A DNA stretch of 64,000 nucleotides from Hyphomicrobiaceae bacterium (GTDB lineage: Bacteria > Pseudomonadota > Alphaproteobacteria > Rhizobiales > Hyphomicrobiaceae). Positions 17,285 through 27,504 of this stretch are shown piece after piece. Every line of letters starts with the position of its first letter. Positions within the stretch are counted from its first letter, which is position 1. The stretch covers positions 1 through 64,000 of the forward strand of contig JAURWC010000075.1 in the NCBI GenBank assembly GCA_030655135.1, written 5' to 3'. Under the pieces are notes generated by a model that ran no database searches, was not told where the DNA came from, and was given only the letters and a program-made list of their open reading frames with translations. The position numbers and the translations under genes were made by a program.

Positions 17285-18136
17285 GTGGATATAAGTCTGA
17301 TCTCCGGTAGCGCACTGGGCGCAACCTTGGCACTCGCCTCGGCGGTGTCTTGGGGCGGCGCCGATTTCAGTGGCGGCTTGGGCGTCAAAGGCGCCAACGC
17401 TGCTCTCGTGGTCGCTGTCTCGCAGGCCGCTGGCCTGCTGTGCCTGATCGCCATGCTGCTGATGGTGGACGAGCCGTTACCCTCAAGCTCGGCGCTCGCA
17501 TGGGGCGTGGGAGCCGGGCTGGGCGTAGGGTTAGGCAATTACTGCCTGTATAGCGCGCTGGCGATCGGCAAAATGGGCATCAATGCCCCCGTGGCGGCCA
17601 TCGTCTCGAGCACGCTCGTCACATTGCTCGCCATCTGGCACGACGGACTGCCGGCCCCTGTCCAGATCGGCGGCTTTGCGCTGGCGGCCGTAGCGATCTG
17701 GCTGATGACCACGTCGGACGGCGAAACCAAAGGACTCGGCCTGGCCTTCGGTGCCGGATTGGCGTTCACCGCCTATCTTTATTGCAGCAAGCACGCGACC
17801 GCTGACGGCATCTTCTGGCCGTTGATCGCCGGCCGCTTCGTTGCGCTGTTTGTTTTCACCGGCATTGCGCTGCGCTCCAGGGCCGATTTCTCTAGCGTCA
17901 GCTCCACCAGCGTTCGCTACATGCTGGCAGCCGGCGTCCTGGATGCGATTGCCAACATCCTGTTCGTTTTCGCGACGCGATACACAAGGATGGACGAGGC
18001 GACTTTCCTGTCGTCGCTCTACCCCGGCATCACCGTTCTATGTGCCTGGCTGATCTTGAGCGAGCGCGTCTCCCGCCGGCAAGGCGTCGGCATCGCCGTG
18101 GCCCTCCTGGCCATCCCCCTGATCGCGCTCCACTGA
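17285..18136 (+). CDS. EamA/DMT-family transporter
   Basis: 283 residues from a GTG start (VDISLISGSALG) that has AAGGA 7 nt upstream. An in-frame start at 17159 would add 42 residues that do not look like the family and is not preferred. Ten hydrophobic helices in two EamA halves (about 1-140 and 145-280), as in drug/metabolite exporters of the inner membrane. Substrate unknown. Divergent from the 5-oxoprolinase gene across under 200 bp, so a link with amino-acid or pyroglutamate handling is possible but unproven. Confidence 0.85.
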   Translation: MDISLISGSALGATLALASAVSWGGADFSGGLGVKGANAALVVAVSQAAGLLCLIAMLLMVDEPLPSSSALAWGVGAGLGVGLGNYCLYSALAIGKMGINAPVAAIVSSTLVTLLAIWHDGLPAPVQIGGFALAAVAIWLMTTSDGETKGLGLAFGAGLAFTAYLYCSKHATADGIFWPLIAGRFVALFVFTGIALRSRADFSSVSSTSVRYMLAAGVLDAIANILFVFATRYTRMDEATFLSSLYPGITVLCAWLILSERVSRRQGVGIAVALLAIPLIALH

Positions 18137-18190
18137 CACGGGCTGCGCGACCCAACATTCTTCGGCACCAGCGACGGCCATGCCCAGTTC

Positions 18191-18277
18191 AGAGGTCTGA
18201 CCTCGGTCAGACCTCTTGCTGAACAAAGGGAGCCGAACCCGTTGACGTAGAGCAAAGGTCAGACCGAGGTCTGACCC
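18191..18277. repeat. GGTCAGACC-family inverted pair
   Basis: AGAGGTCTGACC-TC-GGTCAGACCTCT (18191-18216, 12-bp arms) and GGTCAGACCGAGGTCTGACC (18257-18276) flank 40 nt whose sequence is unlike copies A and B. The pair fills the spacer between the convergent transporter and murB genes, at the left edge of the dcw half-cluster. Confidence 0.88.
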
Positions 18278-18298
18278 AATGGCGGCATACCCAGTTCC

Positions 18299-19270
18299 CT
18301 AAACCGCCACGTCCGCCGGCAGAGCCAAAGCTTCGCCCGCGGGGCGGCCGTCGCGAGGCTGGCCCAGGCGAATGATCTCCCACTCCAACGTCACGCCGGA
18401 GCTGGCTTTCACGCGCGCGCGAACGGTCTCGCCCAACTGCTCGACGTCTTCGCCGCTGGCGTTCTGGTCGTTGATCAGGAAGTTGCAGTGCATTTCCGAA
18501 ACCGTGGCACCGCCCACGCGCAAGCCACGGCAGCCGGCAGCATCAACCAGCTTCCAAGCCGAATGCCCGGGCGGGTTCTTGAACGTGGAGCCGCCGGTAC
18601 GCTCCTTGATCGGCTGGTTGGCCTCGCGGTACTCCGCCACCTCGTCCATCGCCTTGAGAATGTCGGCGGTCGTTCCAGGCTCGCCCTGGAATGTCGCCTG
18701 CGTGAAGATCCAGTCCGCCGGCACACCCGCATGACGATAAGTGAATCCCATGTCGGCCAGCGACAGCACGTGGATGTTGCCCTGCCGGTCCACCGCGCGC
18801 GCCTCGACGAGAACGTCCTTCGTCTCGCGTCCGTGCGCACCGGCGTTCATGCGCAGCGCGCCGCCGATCGATCCGGGAATGCCGCGATAGAATGCCAGCC
18901 CGGCGACGCCCGCGTCAGCTGCGGCCCGCGCCACCTTTACGTCGGGGACCACGGTGCCCGCGCGAACGCGATGGCCCGTCTCCGCCTTGATCTCGCTGAA
19001 GCCGCGGCCCAGCCGGATCACGACACCCGGCACGCCGCCGTCGCGCACGAGCAGGTTCGACCCTAGCCCCACGACGAACACCGGCAAGTCCGGCGCGATA
19101 CCCTTGAGAAAATAGGCAAGGTCTGCCTCATCGGCAGGCGAGAACAGCACCTGCGCCGGCCCGCCAACGCGGAACCATGTGATGTCGGCCATCATGGCGT
19201 TCGGCGTCAGCCGCCCGCGCAGCTCGGGCAATGCCGCACGTAGATCGGGTGTGATGTCTGCAAAGCTCAC
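18299..19270 (-). CDS. murB: UDP-N-acetylenolpyruvoylglucosamine reductase
   Basis: 323 residues. FAD- and NADPH-dependent reduction of UDP-GlcNAc-enolpyruvate to UDP-MurNAc. The GTG start overlaps the murC stop by 4 nt (GTGA), so it is preferred over a longer in-frame reading. Motifs: [24 protein letters not shown] (FAD phosphate loop), [21 protein letters not shown], and the type I pattern with the GGSTFKNP catalytic segment. Last gene of the left dcw operon; its stop is followed by a palindromic repeat pair that may end transcription. Confidence 0.96.
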   Translation of the reverse strand: MSFADITPDLRAALPELRGRLTPNAMMADITWFRVGGPAQVLFSPADEADLAYFLKGIAPDLPVFVVGLGSNLLVRDGGVPGVVIRLGRGFSEIKAETGHRVRAGTVVPDVKVARAAADAGVAGLAFYRGIPGSIGGALRMNAGAHGRETKDVLVEARAVDRQGNIHVLSLADMGFTYRHAGVPADWIFTQATFQGEPGTTADILKAMDEVAEYREANQPIKERTGGSTFKNPPGHSAWKLVDAAGCRGLRVGGATVSEMHCNFLINDQNASGEDVEQLGETVRARVKASSGVTLEWEIIRLGQPRDGRPAGEALALPADVAV

Positions 19271-20706
19271 CGCGCCGCTCCGGCACGCTTGGGCTCGGAC
19301 GCCGCCAGCCACTCCGGCAGCGCGTAGGCCCATTCGGTCGAGTTGCCCGCACCAAGATAAATCACGACATCGCCGGCAGTTGCCTGCTGCAATATTGCCG
19401 GTCCCACGTCGAGCGCGTCGGCAAGCACCGCGACAGAGGCGTGCCCCGTCTTGCGAATGCCATCCGCCAGGCTGTCGGGGCTGATGCCGTCGATCGGTGC
19501 TTCACCCGCCGAATACATCGGCGACACCAGCACGTGATCGGCATCCTTGAAGCACGCGGCAAAGTCGGCGAACAGGTCGCGCACGCGCGTGTAGCGATGC
19601 GGCTCTACCACGGCGAACACACGGCCCTTGGTTCCCGCGCGCGCCGCGCCAAGCACGGCCGCGATCTCAGCGGGATGATGCGCATAGTCGTCGTAGATCG
19701 ATACGCCGTTCCACTGGCCCGTCAGCTGGAATCGCCGCTTTACGCCGGAGAAGCTGGCCAGCCCCGCGCGGATCACCTCGTCGGGAATACCGGCCTCCGC
19801 TGCCACCGCGATCGCAGCCAGCGCGTTCAGCGCGTTGTGGTGCCCAGGCATCGGCACCGTCCACCGGCTCAATTTGCGCGCGCCGCCCTTCACGTGGTCG
19901 CCCAGCTTGGCATCGAACGTGATTGAGTTGCCCTCGGCCGCGATGCCCTGCAGGATCAGGTCTGCATCGCTCGACGTGCCATACGTCAGCAAGCGGCGCC
20001 CATCGCGCCGCAAGCCTAGCCGCTCCACCATCTCCCGCACCACCTTGTGGTCGATGCACGTGACGGCCAGGCCATAGAATGGAATGTTGCGATAGAATGC
20101 CTCGTACTCACGATGCATCGCCTGAACCGTGCCGAAATAATCGAGATGTTCCGGATCGATGTTCGTCACGACGCCGATCTCGGTCGGCAGCTTCACGAAC
20201 GTGCCGTCGCTCTCGTCGGCCTCCACGATCATCCAGCGCCCCTTGCCGAGGCGCGCGTTCGATCCCCAGGCATTGATGATGCCGCCGGTGATCACCGTGG
20301 GGTCCAGCAGCGCATGCTCGAAGATCTGGCTGATCATCGACGTCGTCGTTGTTTTGCCGTGCGTGCCCGTCACCGAAATCGATGAACACAAACGCATCAG
20401 CTCCGCCAGCATCTCCGCACGGCGAATGATCGGCAGGCCTTTTGCGCGCGCGGCCTCGAGCTCGACGTTGCCGCTCTTCACGGCTGTCGAGATCACGACG
20501 AAGTCGGCACCGTCGAGATGCGCTGCATCGGCGCCGATATGCACCGGCACACCCTTGGCCCGCAGCCGTTTGACGTTGGCGCTGTCCTTGTTATCGCTGC
20601 CTTGGACGCGATATCCCTTCGCCAGCAGGATCTCGGCAATGGCACTCATGCCGATGCCGCCGATGCCGATGATGTGGAACGTGCCGATATCGAGCGGCAT
20701 CTGCAT
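19267..20706 (-). CDS. murC: UDP-N-acetylmuramate--L-alanine ligase
   Basis: 479 residues from [11 protein letters not shown]-dependent addition of L-Ala to UDP-MurNAc. N-terminal Rossmann [11 protein letters not shown], central P-loop [10 protein letters not shown], then central and C-terminal Mur ligase domains ([15 protein letters not shown]). The start is uncertain by a few residues because the ribosome site is weak and a second ATG follows two codons later. Overlaps murB by 4 nt; 62 bp downstream of murG. Confidence 0.96.
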   Translation of the reverse strand: MQMPLDIGTFHIIGIGGIGMSAIAEILLAKGYRVQGSDNKDSANVKRLRAKGVPVHIGADAAHLDGADFVVISTAVKSGNVELEAARAKGLPIIRRAEMLAELMRLCSSISVTGTHGKTTTTSMISQIFEHALLDPTVITGGIINAWGSNARLGKGRWMIVEADESDGTFVKLPTEIGVVTNIDPEHLDYFGTVQAMHREYEAFYRNIPFYGLAVTCIDHKVVREMVERLGLRRDGRRLLTYGTSSDADLILQGIAAEGNSITFDAKLGDHVKGGARKLSRWTVPMPGHHNALNALAAIAVAAEAGIPDEVIRAGLASFSGVKRRFQLTGQWNGVSIYDDYAHHPAEIAAVLGAARAGTKGRVFAVVEPHRYTRVRDLFADFAACFKDADHVLVSPMYSAGEAPIDGISPDSLADGIRKTGHASVAVLADALDVGPAILQQATAGDVVIYLGAGNSTEWAYALPEWLAASEPKRAGAAR

Positions 20707-20768
20707 GGTTCGAATTCCCGTTCTCGGCTTCCCCTCGGAAACCCCCACATTACACGTGACGGTTCACC

Positions 20769-21917
20769 TTAACCGCCGCGCGACATCAGGTCCTCGACAA
20801 GGTCCGCCAGCCGGATGACGGCATCAGGGCGGCCCTGTGACTTGGCACACTGCGCGGCGACTTCCAGAGCCGCCTGGTCGCGCGCCAACCGTTCAATTTC
20901 GCCCTTCAAGCGCTCCGGCGTCAGATCGCGTTGCGCGATGGCCCAGCCCCCGCCTGCTTCAGCCAGCCGTGTTGCATTCTGCAGCTGGTCGTTGTCAAGC
21001 GCGTGGGGCAGCGGCACCAGGATAGACGGCCGCCCGATCACAGTTAATTCAGCCACGGTCGAGGCCCCGGCACGCCCGATGACGAGATGCGATTGCGCCA
21101 TGCGCTGCGGCAGATCCGTGAAGAACGGCTCGACAGTCGCTGAAATGCCAGCCGAACCATAGGCTTCGCGCACGCGCGTCAGGTCTTCGTCGCGCGCTTG
21201 CTGCGTCACATGAATGCGCTCGCGCACATCGCTGGCGAGCGACACGATGGCCGGTGGAACGCCGTCTGCAAAAAACCGCGCGCCCTGGCTGCCACCGAAC
21301 ACCAGCAGCTCGAACCGGCCACCCGGCCTCGGTACGTTATAAGGATGCCTCGCTGCCGCGATGACGATGTCGCGCACGGGGTTGCCCGTATACCGCGCCT
21401 TGGCCACCATGCCGCCGTTCAGCAAACTCGTGCGCTCGAACGACGTCGCGATCACGTTGACGCGCTTGGCCAGCATGCGGTTGGCCCGGCCCAGCACGGC
21501 GTTCTGCTCGTGCAGCGCCGTCGGGATCTTGCACAGCTTGGCTGCCAGCAACGGCGGAAACGTCGGGTAGCCGCCAAAGCCGATGACCGCCGCCGGCCGC
21601 ACCCGCCGCATCACAGTGACGGCGTGTGCCAGGCCGCGCGACAGTGTCCAGGTCGTTTTGGCGGCAGCCAATGGCGTCTTCGCCGCCAGCGTCGCCGATG
21701 GCACGCGATGCACCTCGCGCGCGGGAAAGTCGCTGCCATAGCGATCGCCGCGCAAGTCGGTCACCAGGTCGACGGTTACGCCGCGCCGCTGCAACTCTTC
21801 CGCCAGCGCGTACGCGGGAAACAGATGCCCGCCGGTACCGCCGGCCGCCAGCATGACGGTGCGCGTTGCAACAGAAGTTTGGGGGATGCTCACGTAGGAT
21901 CGCTCATGTTGTGTCAC
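20769..21917 (-). CDS. murG: lipid II synthase MurG (GlcNAc transferase)
   Basis: 382 residues. Transfers GlcNAc from UDP-GlcNAc to lipid I on the cytoplasmic face of the membrane. Acceptor-side glycine loops AAGGTGGHLFPA and GFGGYPTFPP; donor-side FGGSQGARFF and GRAGASTVAEL; and PLPHALDNDQ. The GTG start overlaps the ftsW stop by 4 nt. The first 20 residues (TQHERSYVSIPQTSVATR) are an extension ahead of the usual start, so the GTG at 21893 is an alternative. Confidence 0.95.
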   Translation of the reverse strand: MTQHERSYVSIPQTSVATRTVMLAAGGTGGHLFPAYALAEELQRRGVTVDLVTDLRGDRYGSDFPAREVHRVPSATLAAKTPLAAAKTTWTLSRGLAHAVTVMRRVRPAAVIGFGGYPTFPPLLAAKLCKIPTALHEQNAVLGRANRMLAKRVNVIATSFERTSLLNGGMVAKARYTGNPVRDIVIAAARHPYNVPRPGGRFELLVFGGSQGARFFADGVPPAIVSLASDVRERIHVTQQARDEDLTRVREAYGSAGISATVEPFFTDLPQRMAQSHLVIGRAGASTVAELTVIGRPSILVPLPHALDNDQLQNATRLAEAGGGWAIAQRDLTPERLKGEIERLARDQAALEVAAQCAKSQGRPDAVIRLADLVEDLMSRGG

Positions 21918-23071
21918 GTGGCGCCGATGGTCGGCACCAATCGCGGCTTTTTCGCGCGCTGTTGGTCGGGGCGCCGCCGCGTCAGCGCCAGCAACATACC
22001 CAGAGTGACGGAAACAGCCAGCGTCGACGATCCGCCAGCGGAAATGAACGGCAATGTCATGCCCTTAGCCGGTAGCAGCCCGACGTTGACGCCCATGTTG
22101 ATCAGCGCCTGCAGCCCGAACAGCAGGCCGAGGCCGATGATGGCAAGGCGGGTCGCCGCGTCCGGCTCACGCGTGGCCTGAACCAGCGCCCGCAGCACCA
22201 CGAAAGCGAACAGCGACAGCAGCGCCAGGCACGCTACGGCGCCATACTCTTCCGCCACCACCGCGAAAATGAAATCGGTATGGGCGTCAGGCAGCACGGT
22301 CTTGATCGTGCCTTCCCCAGGACCACGGCCCAGGAAGCCGCCTTCCGTAAAGCTCTGGATGGCACGATCCATCTGGCTGCGATCGCCCGGCATGGGGTTC
22401 AGGATCCAGCGGTCGACACGCGCTTGCACGTGGGGAAGCATGAAGTAGGCCGCGATGCCCCCAGCCAGCGCGATGCCGCCGATCACGCCGGCCCCCGCAA
22501 TAGCCCGGCCCGAAGCGAAGTACAACGTCGACCAGACCGCGACGATCAGCAGGGTCTGCCCCACGTCCGGCTGCATGATCAGCAGTGTCGCAAACGCGCC
22601 GAGCAGGGCGATGGCAAGCGGAAACGCGGGCATGTCAGGACGCGATTGCGCCTCGGCAAACAGCCAGGCCGCAATCACGGCAAAGCCAGGTTTGGCGATT
22701 TCCGATGGTTGGAACGAGTGCCCCCAGATTGAAAGCCAGCGTTTCGCGCCGTTGATTTCGATGCCATTGAAGTGAACCACGACCAGCATTGCAAACGACA
22801 CAAACACCAGCGTCAACGCCAACCGGCGCACGCCCGCCGGCGAAAGCAACGATACGGCGACCATGATCAGCAGGCCGAAGCCGGTAAAGAACACGTGCCG
22901 CTCGACGAAGTAGTAGGCGTCGAAGCCCTTTTTGATCGCGACGGCCGGGCTTGCGGCGAGCGAGAGGATGAAGCCCGCGGCGACGATAGCCAGGATGGCG
23001 GCGAGCAGCACATGGTCCACCGTGAACCACCACTCGGTCAGCCGGCTGCGGTCGGCACGCGAAATCCTCAT
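21914..23071 (-). CDS. ftsW: SEDS peptidoglycan glycosyltransferase FtsW
   Basis: 385 residues from MRISRADR, whose ATG overlaps the murD stop by 4 nt. Polytopic SEDS protein (about ten helices) that polymerises lipid II at the septum with FtsI. Signature regions: NGAKRWLSIWGHSFQPSEIAK, GRGPGEGTIKTVLPDAHTDFIFA with the functionally essential aspartate region, and the C-terminal GMTLPFISAGGSS. Downstream overlap with murG by 4 nt. Confidence 0.96.
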   Translation of the reverse strand: MRISRADRSRLTEWWFTVDHVLLAAILAIVAAGFILSLAASPAVAIKKGFDAYYFVERHVFFTGFGLLIMVAVSLLSPAGVRRLALTLVFVSFAMLVVVHFNGIEINGAKRWLSIWGHSFQPSEIAKPGFAVIAAWLFAEAQSRPDMPAFPLAIALLGAFATLLIMQPDVGQTLLIVAVWSTLYFASGRAIAGAGVIGGIALAGGIAAYFMLPHVQARVDRWILNPMPGDRSQMDRAIQSFTEGGFLGRGPGEGTIKTVLPDAHTDFIFAVVAEEYGAVACLALLSLFAFVVLRALVQATREPDAATRLAIIGLGLLFGLQALINMGVNVGLLPAKGMTLPFISAGGSSTLAVSVTLGMLLALTRRRPDQQRAKKPRLVPTIGAT

Positions 23072-24561
23072 CCCGCCGCCCCCTTCAGCACCACGCCATC
23101 CAGCGCCGCGACGGCGTTGCGGAACGTATTGCCGCGCTCCTCGAAGTTTTTGAACTGGTCGTAGGAGGCGCACGCCGGCGACAGCAGGACCACCGGCTCC
23201 GCGCCGGAGCTGACGGCCGCATCTTTCGCGGCTGCGGCCACGGCATTTTCCAGCGTGCCGCAGCAGCTGATCTCGACCTTGTCTTTGAGCGTGGCGGCGA
23301 AATCGTGCTTGGCTTCGCCGATCAGGTAGGCCCTGGCCACGCGCGGGAAGTACGGCGCCAGCGCCGCGATGCCGCCCTCTTTCGCCTTGCCACCCACGAT
23401 CCAGTAGATGTCGCGATCGAAGGCGCTCAGCGCTTTCTCCGTCGAGTCCGCGTTTGTCGCCTTGCTGTCGTTGATGAACAACACGCGTCCGACGCGGCCA
23501 ATTTCCTCCATGCGGTGCGGCAGGCCCGGAAACGTCGTGATGGCCTTCAGCAGCAGCGCTTCGAGATTGGCGTTGGCGTTCGCCGCATCCTCGGAGAATG
23601 CGCGCATGCTCAGCATCGGCATGGTCGCGGCCAGCGCCGCTGCCACGTTCTGCGCGTTGTGCGCTCCGCGCAGCGCGCCGACGCCGGCGAGCCCCACCAA
23701 CGAACGGAACTCGCGATTGCGCGATGTGCCCACCTGCGTGCCCACGACGCCGATACCCGGGTCGACGGATTTCACGCCCGAGATGCCCGTGGGGATCTGG
23801 TCGTTCGCATCGCCGCCGCGGCGGATCGCTTCGCGTCCATAGATATGCCGGCAGGTCTCGTCATCGACGCCGATGATGGCGAAGTGCGAGGCTGCAATCA
23901 TGCGCTCCTTGATCGCCGCATAGTTGGCGAATGTCCCATGCCGGTCGATGTGATCCGGCGTCAGGTTCAGGAGCACGCCGAATGTCGGCTTCAGGCTCGG
24001 CGCCAGGTCGATCTGGAACGTCGAGACCTCGATGACGTGAAACCGCCGCTCGCCGATCGTCTCGCGCACCACCGGCGGCTCCAGCTCCAAAATGGGCGTG
24101 CCGATATTGCCGCCCATCTGCACGTCGAAGCCTGCCGTCTTCAGGATGTGCGTGATCAGCGCCGTCGTCGTCGATTTGCCGTTGGTGCCGGTGATGGCGA
24201 TCAGCGGGCACGCCAGACCGATGCCGGGCACCGCTTTCGCCCGCTCACGGCAGAACAGCTCCACGTCGCCGATCACCTCGACGCCCGCGGCTTTCGCCTT
24301 CACCACCGTCCAGTGCGGTTCCGGATGCGTCAGCGGCACGCCAGGGGCCAGCACCAGCGCGGCGAACTGGCTCCAGTCCATCTCGCGGAGATCGCCTACA
24401 GGCAGCCCGGCCTCCGTCGCGGCCCTGCGCCCGGCCTCGCCGTCGTCCCAGGCCACAACGGTCGCGCCGCCCGCCATCAAGGCGCGCGCGGTCGCTAGCC
24501 CCGATCCACCGAGGCCAAAAACGGCCACCGTCTGGCCGGCAAAGGTCGTGACGCGAATCAT
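23068..24561 (-). CDS. murD: UDP-N-acetylmuramoylalanine--D-glutamate ligase
   Basis: 497 residues. Adds D-Glu to UDP-MurNAc-L-Ala. N-terminal GLGGSGLATARAL, P-loop GTNGKSTTTALI, later FINDSKATNAD and LLSPACASYDQFKNFEERG. The protein is longer than the about 440-residue E. coli enzyme; a loop of roughly 40 residues around 225-265 (NDQIPTGISGVKSVDPGIG onward) accounts for much of the excess. The spacer to mraY is interrupted by a small exported ORF. Confidence 0.95.
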   Translation of the reverse strand: MIRVTTFAGQTVAVFGLGGSGLATARALMAGGATVVAWDDGEAGRRAATEAGLPVGDLREMDWSQFAALVLAPGVPLTHPEPHWTVVKAKAAGVEVIGDVELFCRERAKAVPGIGLACPLIAITGTNGKSTTTALITHILKTAGFDVQMGGNIGTPILELEPPVVRETIGERRFHVIEVSTFQIDLAPSLKPTFGVLLNLTPDHIDRHGTFANYAAIKERMIAASHFAIIGVDDETCRHIYGREAIRRGGDANDQIPTGISGVKSVDPGIGVVGTQVGTSRNREFRSLVGLAGVGALRGAHNAQNVAAALAATMPMLSMRAFSEDAANANANLEALLLKAITTFPGLPHRMEEIGRVGRVLFINDSKATNADSTEKALSAFDRDIYWIVGGKAKEGGIAALAPYFPRVARAYLIGEAKHDFAATLKDKVEISCCGTLENAVAAAAKDAAVSSGAEPVVLLSPACASYDQFKNFEERGNTFRNAVAALDGVVLKGAAG

Positions 24562-24676
24562 CTCAGGAATCTATCTCAACGCTGGTGGGATTGCGGTGTG
24601 ATCAATCCGCTACTTCAACAGCCTGTGCAAGCCCTTGGCGCTGTCGGATGCCAAATCCGCGCGCCAGATCCGTTTG

Positions 24677-24931
24677 CTATGAGCCCTTGCGCTTGAGGTG
24701 ACACACCTTTGTCCGCGACCCGTCGCCGTTCTTGCGCCACCGGCAGCCAGGATGACGCGGTGCCGTGCGATGGATGTGAAACTCTCCCCGGCGCTTCTTG
24801 TTGAAGGTCTGGTTGGACACGTCATGTCCGCCGATCCGCACATTCTTGCCGAAGCGAACCTCCGCCGCAGCGGGGATGGCTATCATACCCGCCACAAGAA
24901 TGGCTGTGACCGCTGCCGAACCAAATGTCAT
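24677..24931 (-). CDS. small basic exported protein inside the dcw operon
   Basis: 84 residues from MTFGSAAVTAILVAG. A Sec signal peptide ending IPAAA is followed by a mature chain of about 60 residues that is strongly basic (NKKRRGEF, RTAPRHPGCRWRKNGDGS, HLKRKGS) with two cysteines. It lies in the same direction between mraY (30 bp upstream) and murD (115 bp downstream), where a standard dcw cluster has no gene. No family recognised. A role with anionic cell-wall polymers is conceivable from charge and location only. The ribosome site is weak (GTAGGC). Confidence 0.65.
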   Translation of the reverse strand: MTFGSAAVTAILVAGMIAIPAAAEVRFGKNVRIGGHDVSNQTFNKKRRGEFHIHRTAPRHPGCRWRKNGDGSRTKVCHLKRKGS

Positions 24932-24961
24932 CGCGCCTTGCCTACAGAGCATCCTGTGCAC

Positions 24962-26044
24962 TCAGCGCAGCTTCAGCGAGGCCAGGCCGATCAGCGCCAG
25001 GATGACGGAGATGATCCAGAAGCGCACCACCACGGTGCTCTCCTTCCACCCCTTCTGTTCGTAGTGATGATGCAGTGGCGCCATGCGGAACACGCGCTTG
25101 CCTGTCATCTTGAAGGACGCCACCTGGATGATCACCGACGCCGTCTCCAGCACGAACAGCCCACCCACGATCGCCAGCACGATCTCATGCTTCGTCGCCA
25201 CCGCGATGGCGCCGAGCGCGCCGCCGAGCGCCAGCGAACCGGTATCGCCCATGAAGATCATGGCAGGCGGCGCGTTGAACCACAGGAAGCCCAGGCCGGC
25301 GCCAATCAGCGCGCCACAGATCACGGCCAATTCGCCGGTGCCCGCGACGTAGTGGATCTGCAGGTAGCCCGCGAACTTCACGTTGCCGATCAGGTAGGCG
25401 ATGAGCCCGAAAGTCGCTGCCGCGATCATCACCGGCACGATGGCGAGCCCGTCCAGCCCGTCCGTGAGATTGACGGCATTGCCGGCGCCAACGATGACGA
25501 AGGCAGCCATGAGCACGAAGCCGAAGCCCAGCGGCAGCACCACGTTCTTGAAAAACGGCACCGTCAGCACGTCGGAAAGCCCGTCTGGCCCCAGCTGCAT
25601 GATGCAGTAACCCGCAATGGCGGCGACCAGAATTTCTAGGCTCAGCCGCAGGCGGCCGGCAAAGCCTGCCGAGGTGCGCTTGGTCACCTTCAAAAGGTCA
25701 TCGTAGAAGCCGATCGCGCCGTAGCTGAGCATCACCAGCAGCACGATCCAAACGTAGGCGTTCGTCAGGTCCGCCCACAGCAGCGACGCCACCGCCACCG
25801 AAGATAGAATGATGAGACCGCCCATCGTCGGCGTGCCCACCTTCGACAGGTGCGACTTCGGCCCATCGTCGCGGATTGGCTGACCCTTGCCCTGCTTCAC
25901 CCGCAGCGTATCGATGATGCCGGGTCCGAACAGCAGCACGAACACCAGCGCGGTGAAGATTGCTCCCCCAGTGCGGAAGGTGATGTAGCGGAAGACGTTG
26001 AGCGCGCCGATCTGGTCGGAGAAATCTACCAGCCAGTAAAGCAT
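24962..26044 (-). CDS. mraY: phospho-MurNAc-pentapeptide translocase
   Basis: 360 residues, ten membrane helices. Transfers phospho-MurNAc-pentapeptide to undecaprenyl phosphate, making lipid I. Catalytic aspartates in GFYDDLLKV, nucleotide pocket [11 protein letters not shown], and the C-terminal [13 protein letters not shown] histidine motif are all present. Length is exactly that of the family. 50 bp after murF. Confidence 0.97.
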   Translation of the reverse strand: MLYWLVDFSDQIGALNVFRYITFRTGGAIFTALVFVLLFGPGIIDTLRVKQGKGQPIRDDGPKSHLSKVGTPTMGGLIILSSVAVASLLWADLTNAYVWIVLLVMLSYGAIGFYDDLLKVTKRTSAGFAGRLRLSLEILVAAIAGYCIMQLGPDGLSDVLTVPFFKNVVLPLGFGFVLMAAFVIVGAGNAVNLTDGLDGLAIVPVMIAAATFGLIAYLIGNVKFAGYLQIHYVAGTGELAVICGALIGAGLGFLWFNAPPAMIFMGDTGSLALGGALGAIAVATKHEIVLAIVGGLFVLETASVIIQVASFKMTGKRVFRMAPLHHHYEQKGWKESTVVVRFWIISVILALIGLASLKLR

Positions 26045-26094
26045 TGCGTGTTTCCCCGGTCTTCATGGCGCGCGCGGGTGCGCACCACCACATC

Positions 26095-27501
26095 TTACCC
26101 TGCGAACTTCGCCTTCATGGCTGCCACCAGCGGCGCCATGCGCGACCCGTTCGACCCCTTGATCATCACGGCATCCCCCGCCGCGACAGTGTCCAGCAAC
26201 GCATCCGCGATGCCCGATGACTGCACCGCCCATGCCCCTTGCCGGCCATCTGGCAGGGCCGCGAACAGATGCAACATTTGCGGTCCACAGGCAAAGACCA
26301 GATCGGCCCCGGCCGCGTCAACCGCTTCCTTCAAGCCCGCATGCAAGGCCGCGGCTTCGACACCAAGCTCCAGCATGTCGCCAAGCACCGCAATCCGCCG
26401 AGAATACTGGGCTCGCGGCACCGTGCCGAGTACGGACAACGCCGCCCGCATTGACGCGGGATTGGCATTATAGCTCTCGTCGATCAGCAAAATGGCGCCG
26501 CCCGGCGCCGCCAGTTGCGTCCGCGTGCCCCGCCCCGCCGGCGCCTGCATCTCCGCCAACGCCGCGATCGCTTTTCCAGCGTCTGCACCAGCTTCATGCA
26601 TTGCGGCCAGCACGGCCAGCGAGTTCTGTACGATGTGCGCTCCCGGTACGGCGACGTCATAGACGATATCGCGCCCCGCGAGCCGGGCGGTTACTTTCGA
26701 CATGTCGGCACCAAGGACAACATCCACGCAGCGCACGTCCGCCTCCGCATGGTGGCCGAACGACACGACGCGCACGCCCCGCTCGCCCGCGCGCTGCGCC
26801 AGCAGCTCGTAGTGCGGGTTGTCGCGGTTGAGCACGGCGACCCCGCCCGGCACGATGCCGGCAAAAATCTCCGCCTTCGCCTCGGCGATTTCGGCCACCG
26901 AAGCAAATTGCTCCAGGTGCACGGCCTCCACCGTCGTGATGATCGCCACGTGCGGTTGCACCATTTGCGACAACGGCGTGATCTCGCCCGGATGGTTCAT
27001 GCCAATCTCGAACACGCCGTAGCGTGTGGTGGCCGGCATCCGCGCCAGCGTCAGCGGCACGCCCCAGTGGTTGTTGAACGACTTGTCGGCCGCGTGCGTC
27101 CGGCCAAGGCGGCCCAGACAGCTTCGCAGCATCTCCTTCGTGCCGGTTTTGCCTGCGCTGCCGGTGACGGCAATGACGCGTGCATCCGGGGCAAGGCGTG
27201 CGCGCGCCGCCCGGCCGATGTTCTCCAACCCGCGCAACGTATCGTCGACGCGGATCAGCGCGCCGTCGCCGCTCTGGCGCGCGTAGTCACGCGAAACGAG
27301 GGCTGCAGCTGCGCTATTGGCGAACGCTGATGTCACGAACTCATGCCCGTCGCGCTGGTCTTTCAGCGCCACGAACACCTCGCCCAGCGAGAGGCCGCGC
27401 GAGTCGAGCGAGAACCCGGTGATCAATTTGCTTGGATTGCCATCCGCGGTGCCGCCGGCCGCAGCCGCCAGATCGTCGAAAGTCCACAGGGCGTCCGTCA
27501 T
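26095..27501 (-). CDS. murF: UDP-MurNAc-tripeptide--D-Ala-D-Ala ligase
   Basis: 468 residues. Final cytoplasmic ligase, adding D-Ala-D-Ala to the UDP-MurNAc-tripeptide. N-terminal FSLDSRGLSLGEVFVAL uridine-binding domain, P-loop TGSAGKTGTKEM, KSFNNHWGVPLT, DESYNANPASM. Starts 3 bp after murE ends, indicating translational coupling. Confidence 0.96.
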   Translation of the reverse strand: MTDALWTFDDLAAAAGGTADGNPSKLITGFSLDSRGLSLGEVFVALKDQRDGHEFVTSAFANSAAAALVSRDYARQSGDGALIRVDDTLRGLENIGRAARARLAPDARVIAVTGSAGKTGTKEMLRSCLGRLGRTHAADKSFNNHWGVPLTLARMPATTRYGVFEIGMNHPGEITPLSQMVQPHVAIITTVEAVHLEQFASVAEIAEAKAEIFAGIVPGGVAVLNRDNPHYELLAQRAGERGVRVVSFGHHAEADVRCVDVVLGADMSKVTARLAGRDIVYDVAVPGAHIVQNSLAVLAAMHEAGADAGKAIAALAEMQAPAGRGTRTQLAAPGGAILLIDESYNANPASMRAALSVLGTVPRAQYSRRIAVLGDMLELGVEAAALHAGLKEAVDAAGADLVFACGPQMLHLFAALPDGRQGAWAVQSSGIADALLDTVAAGDAVMIKGSNGSRMAPLVAAMKAKFAG

Positions 27502-27504
27502 GTC

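Noticed and set aside
23305-24498. 397-residue open frame opposite murD
   Set aside because: Antisense shadow with low-complexity Arg/Ala sequence.
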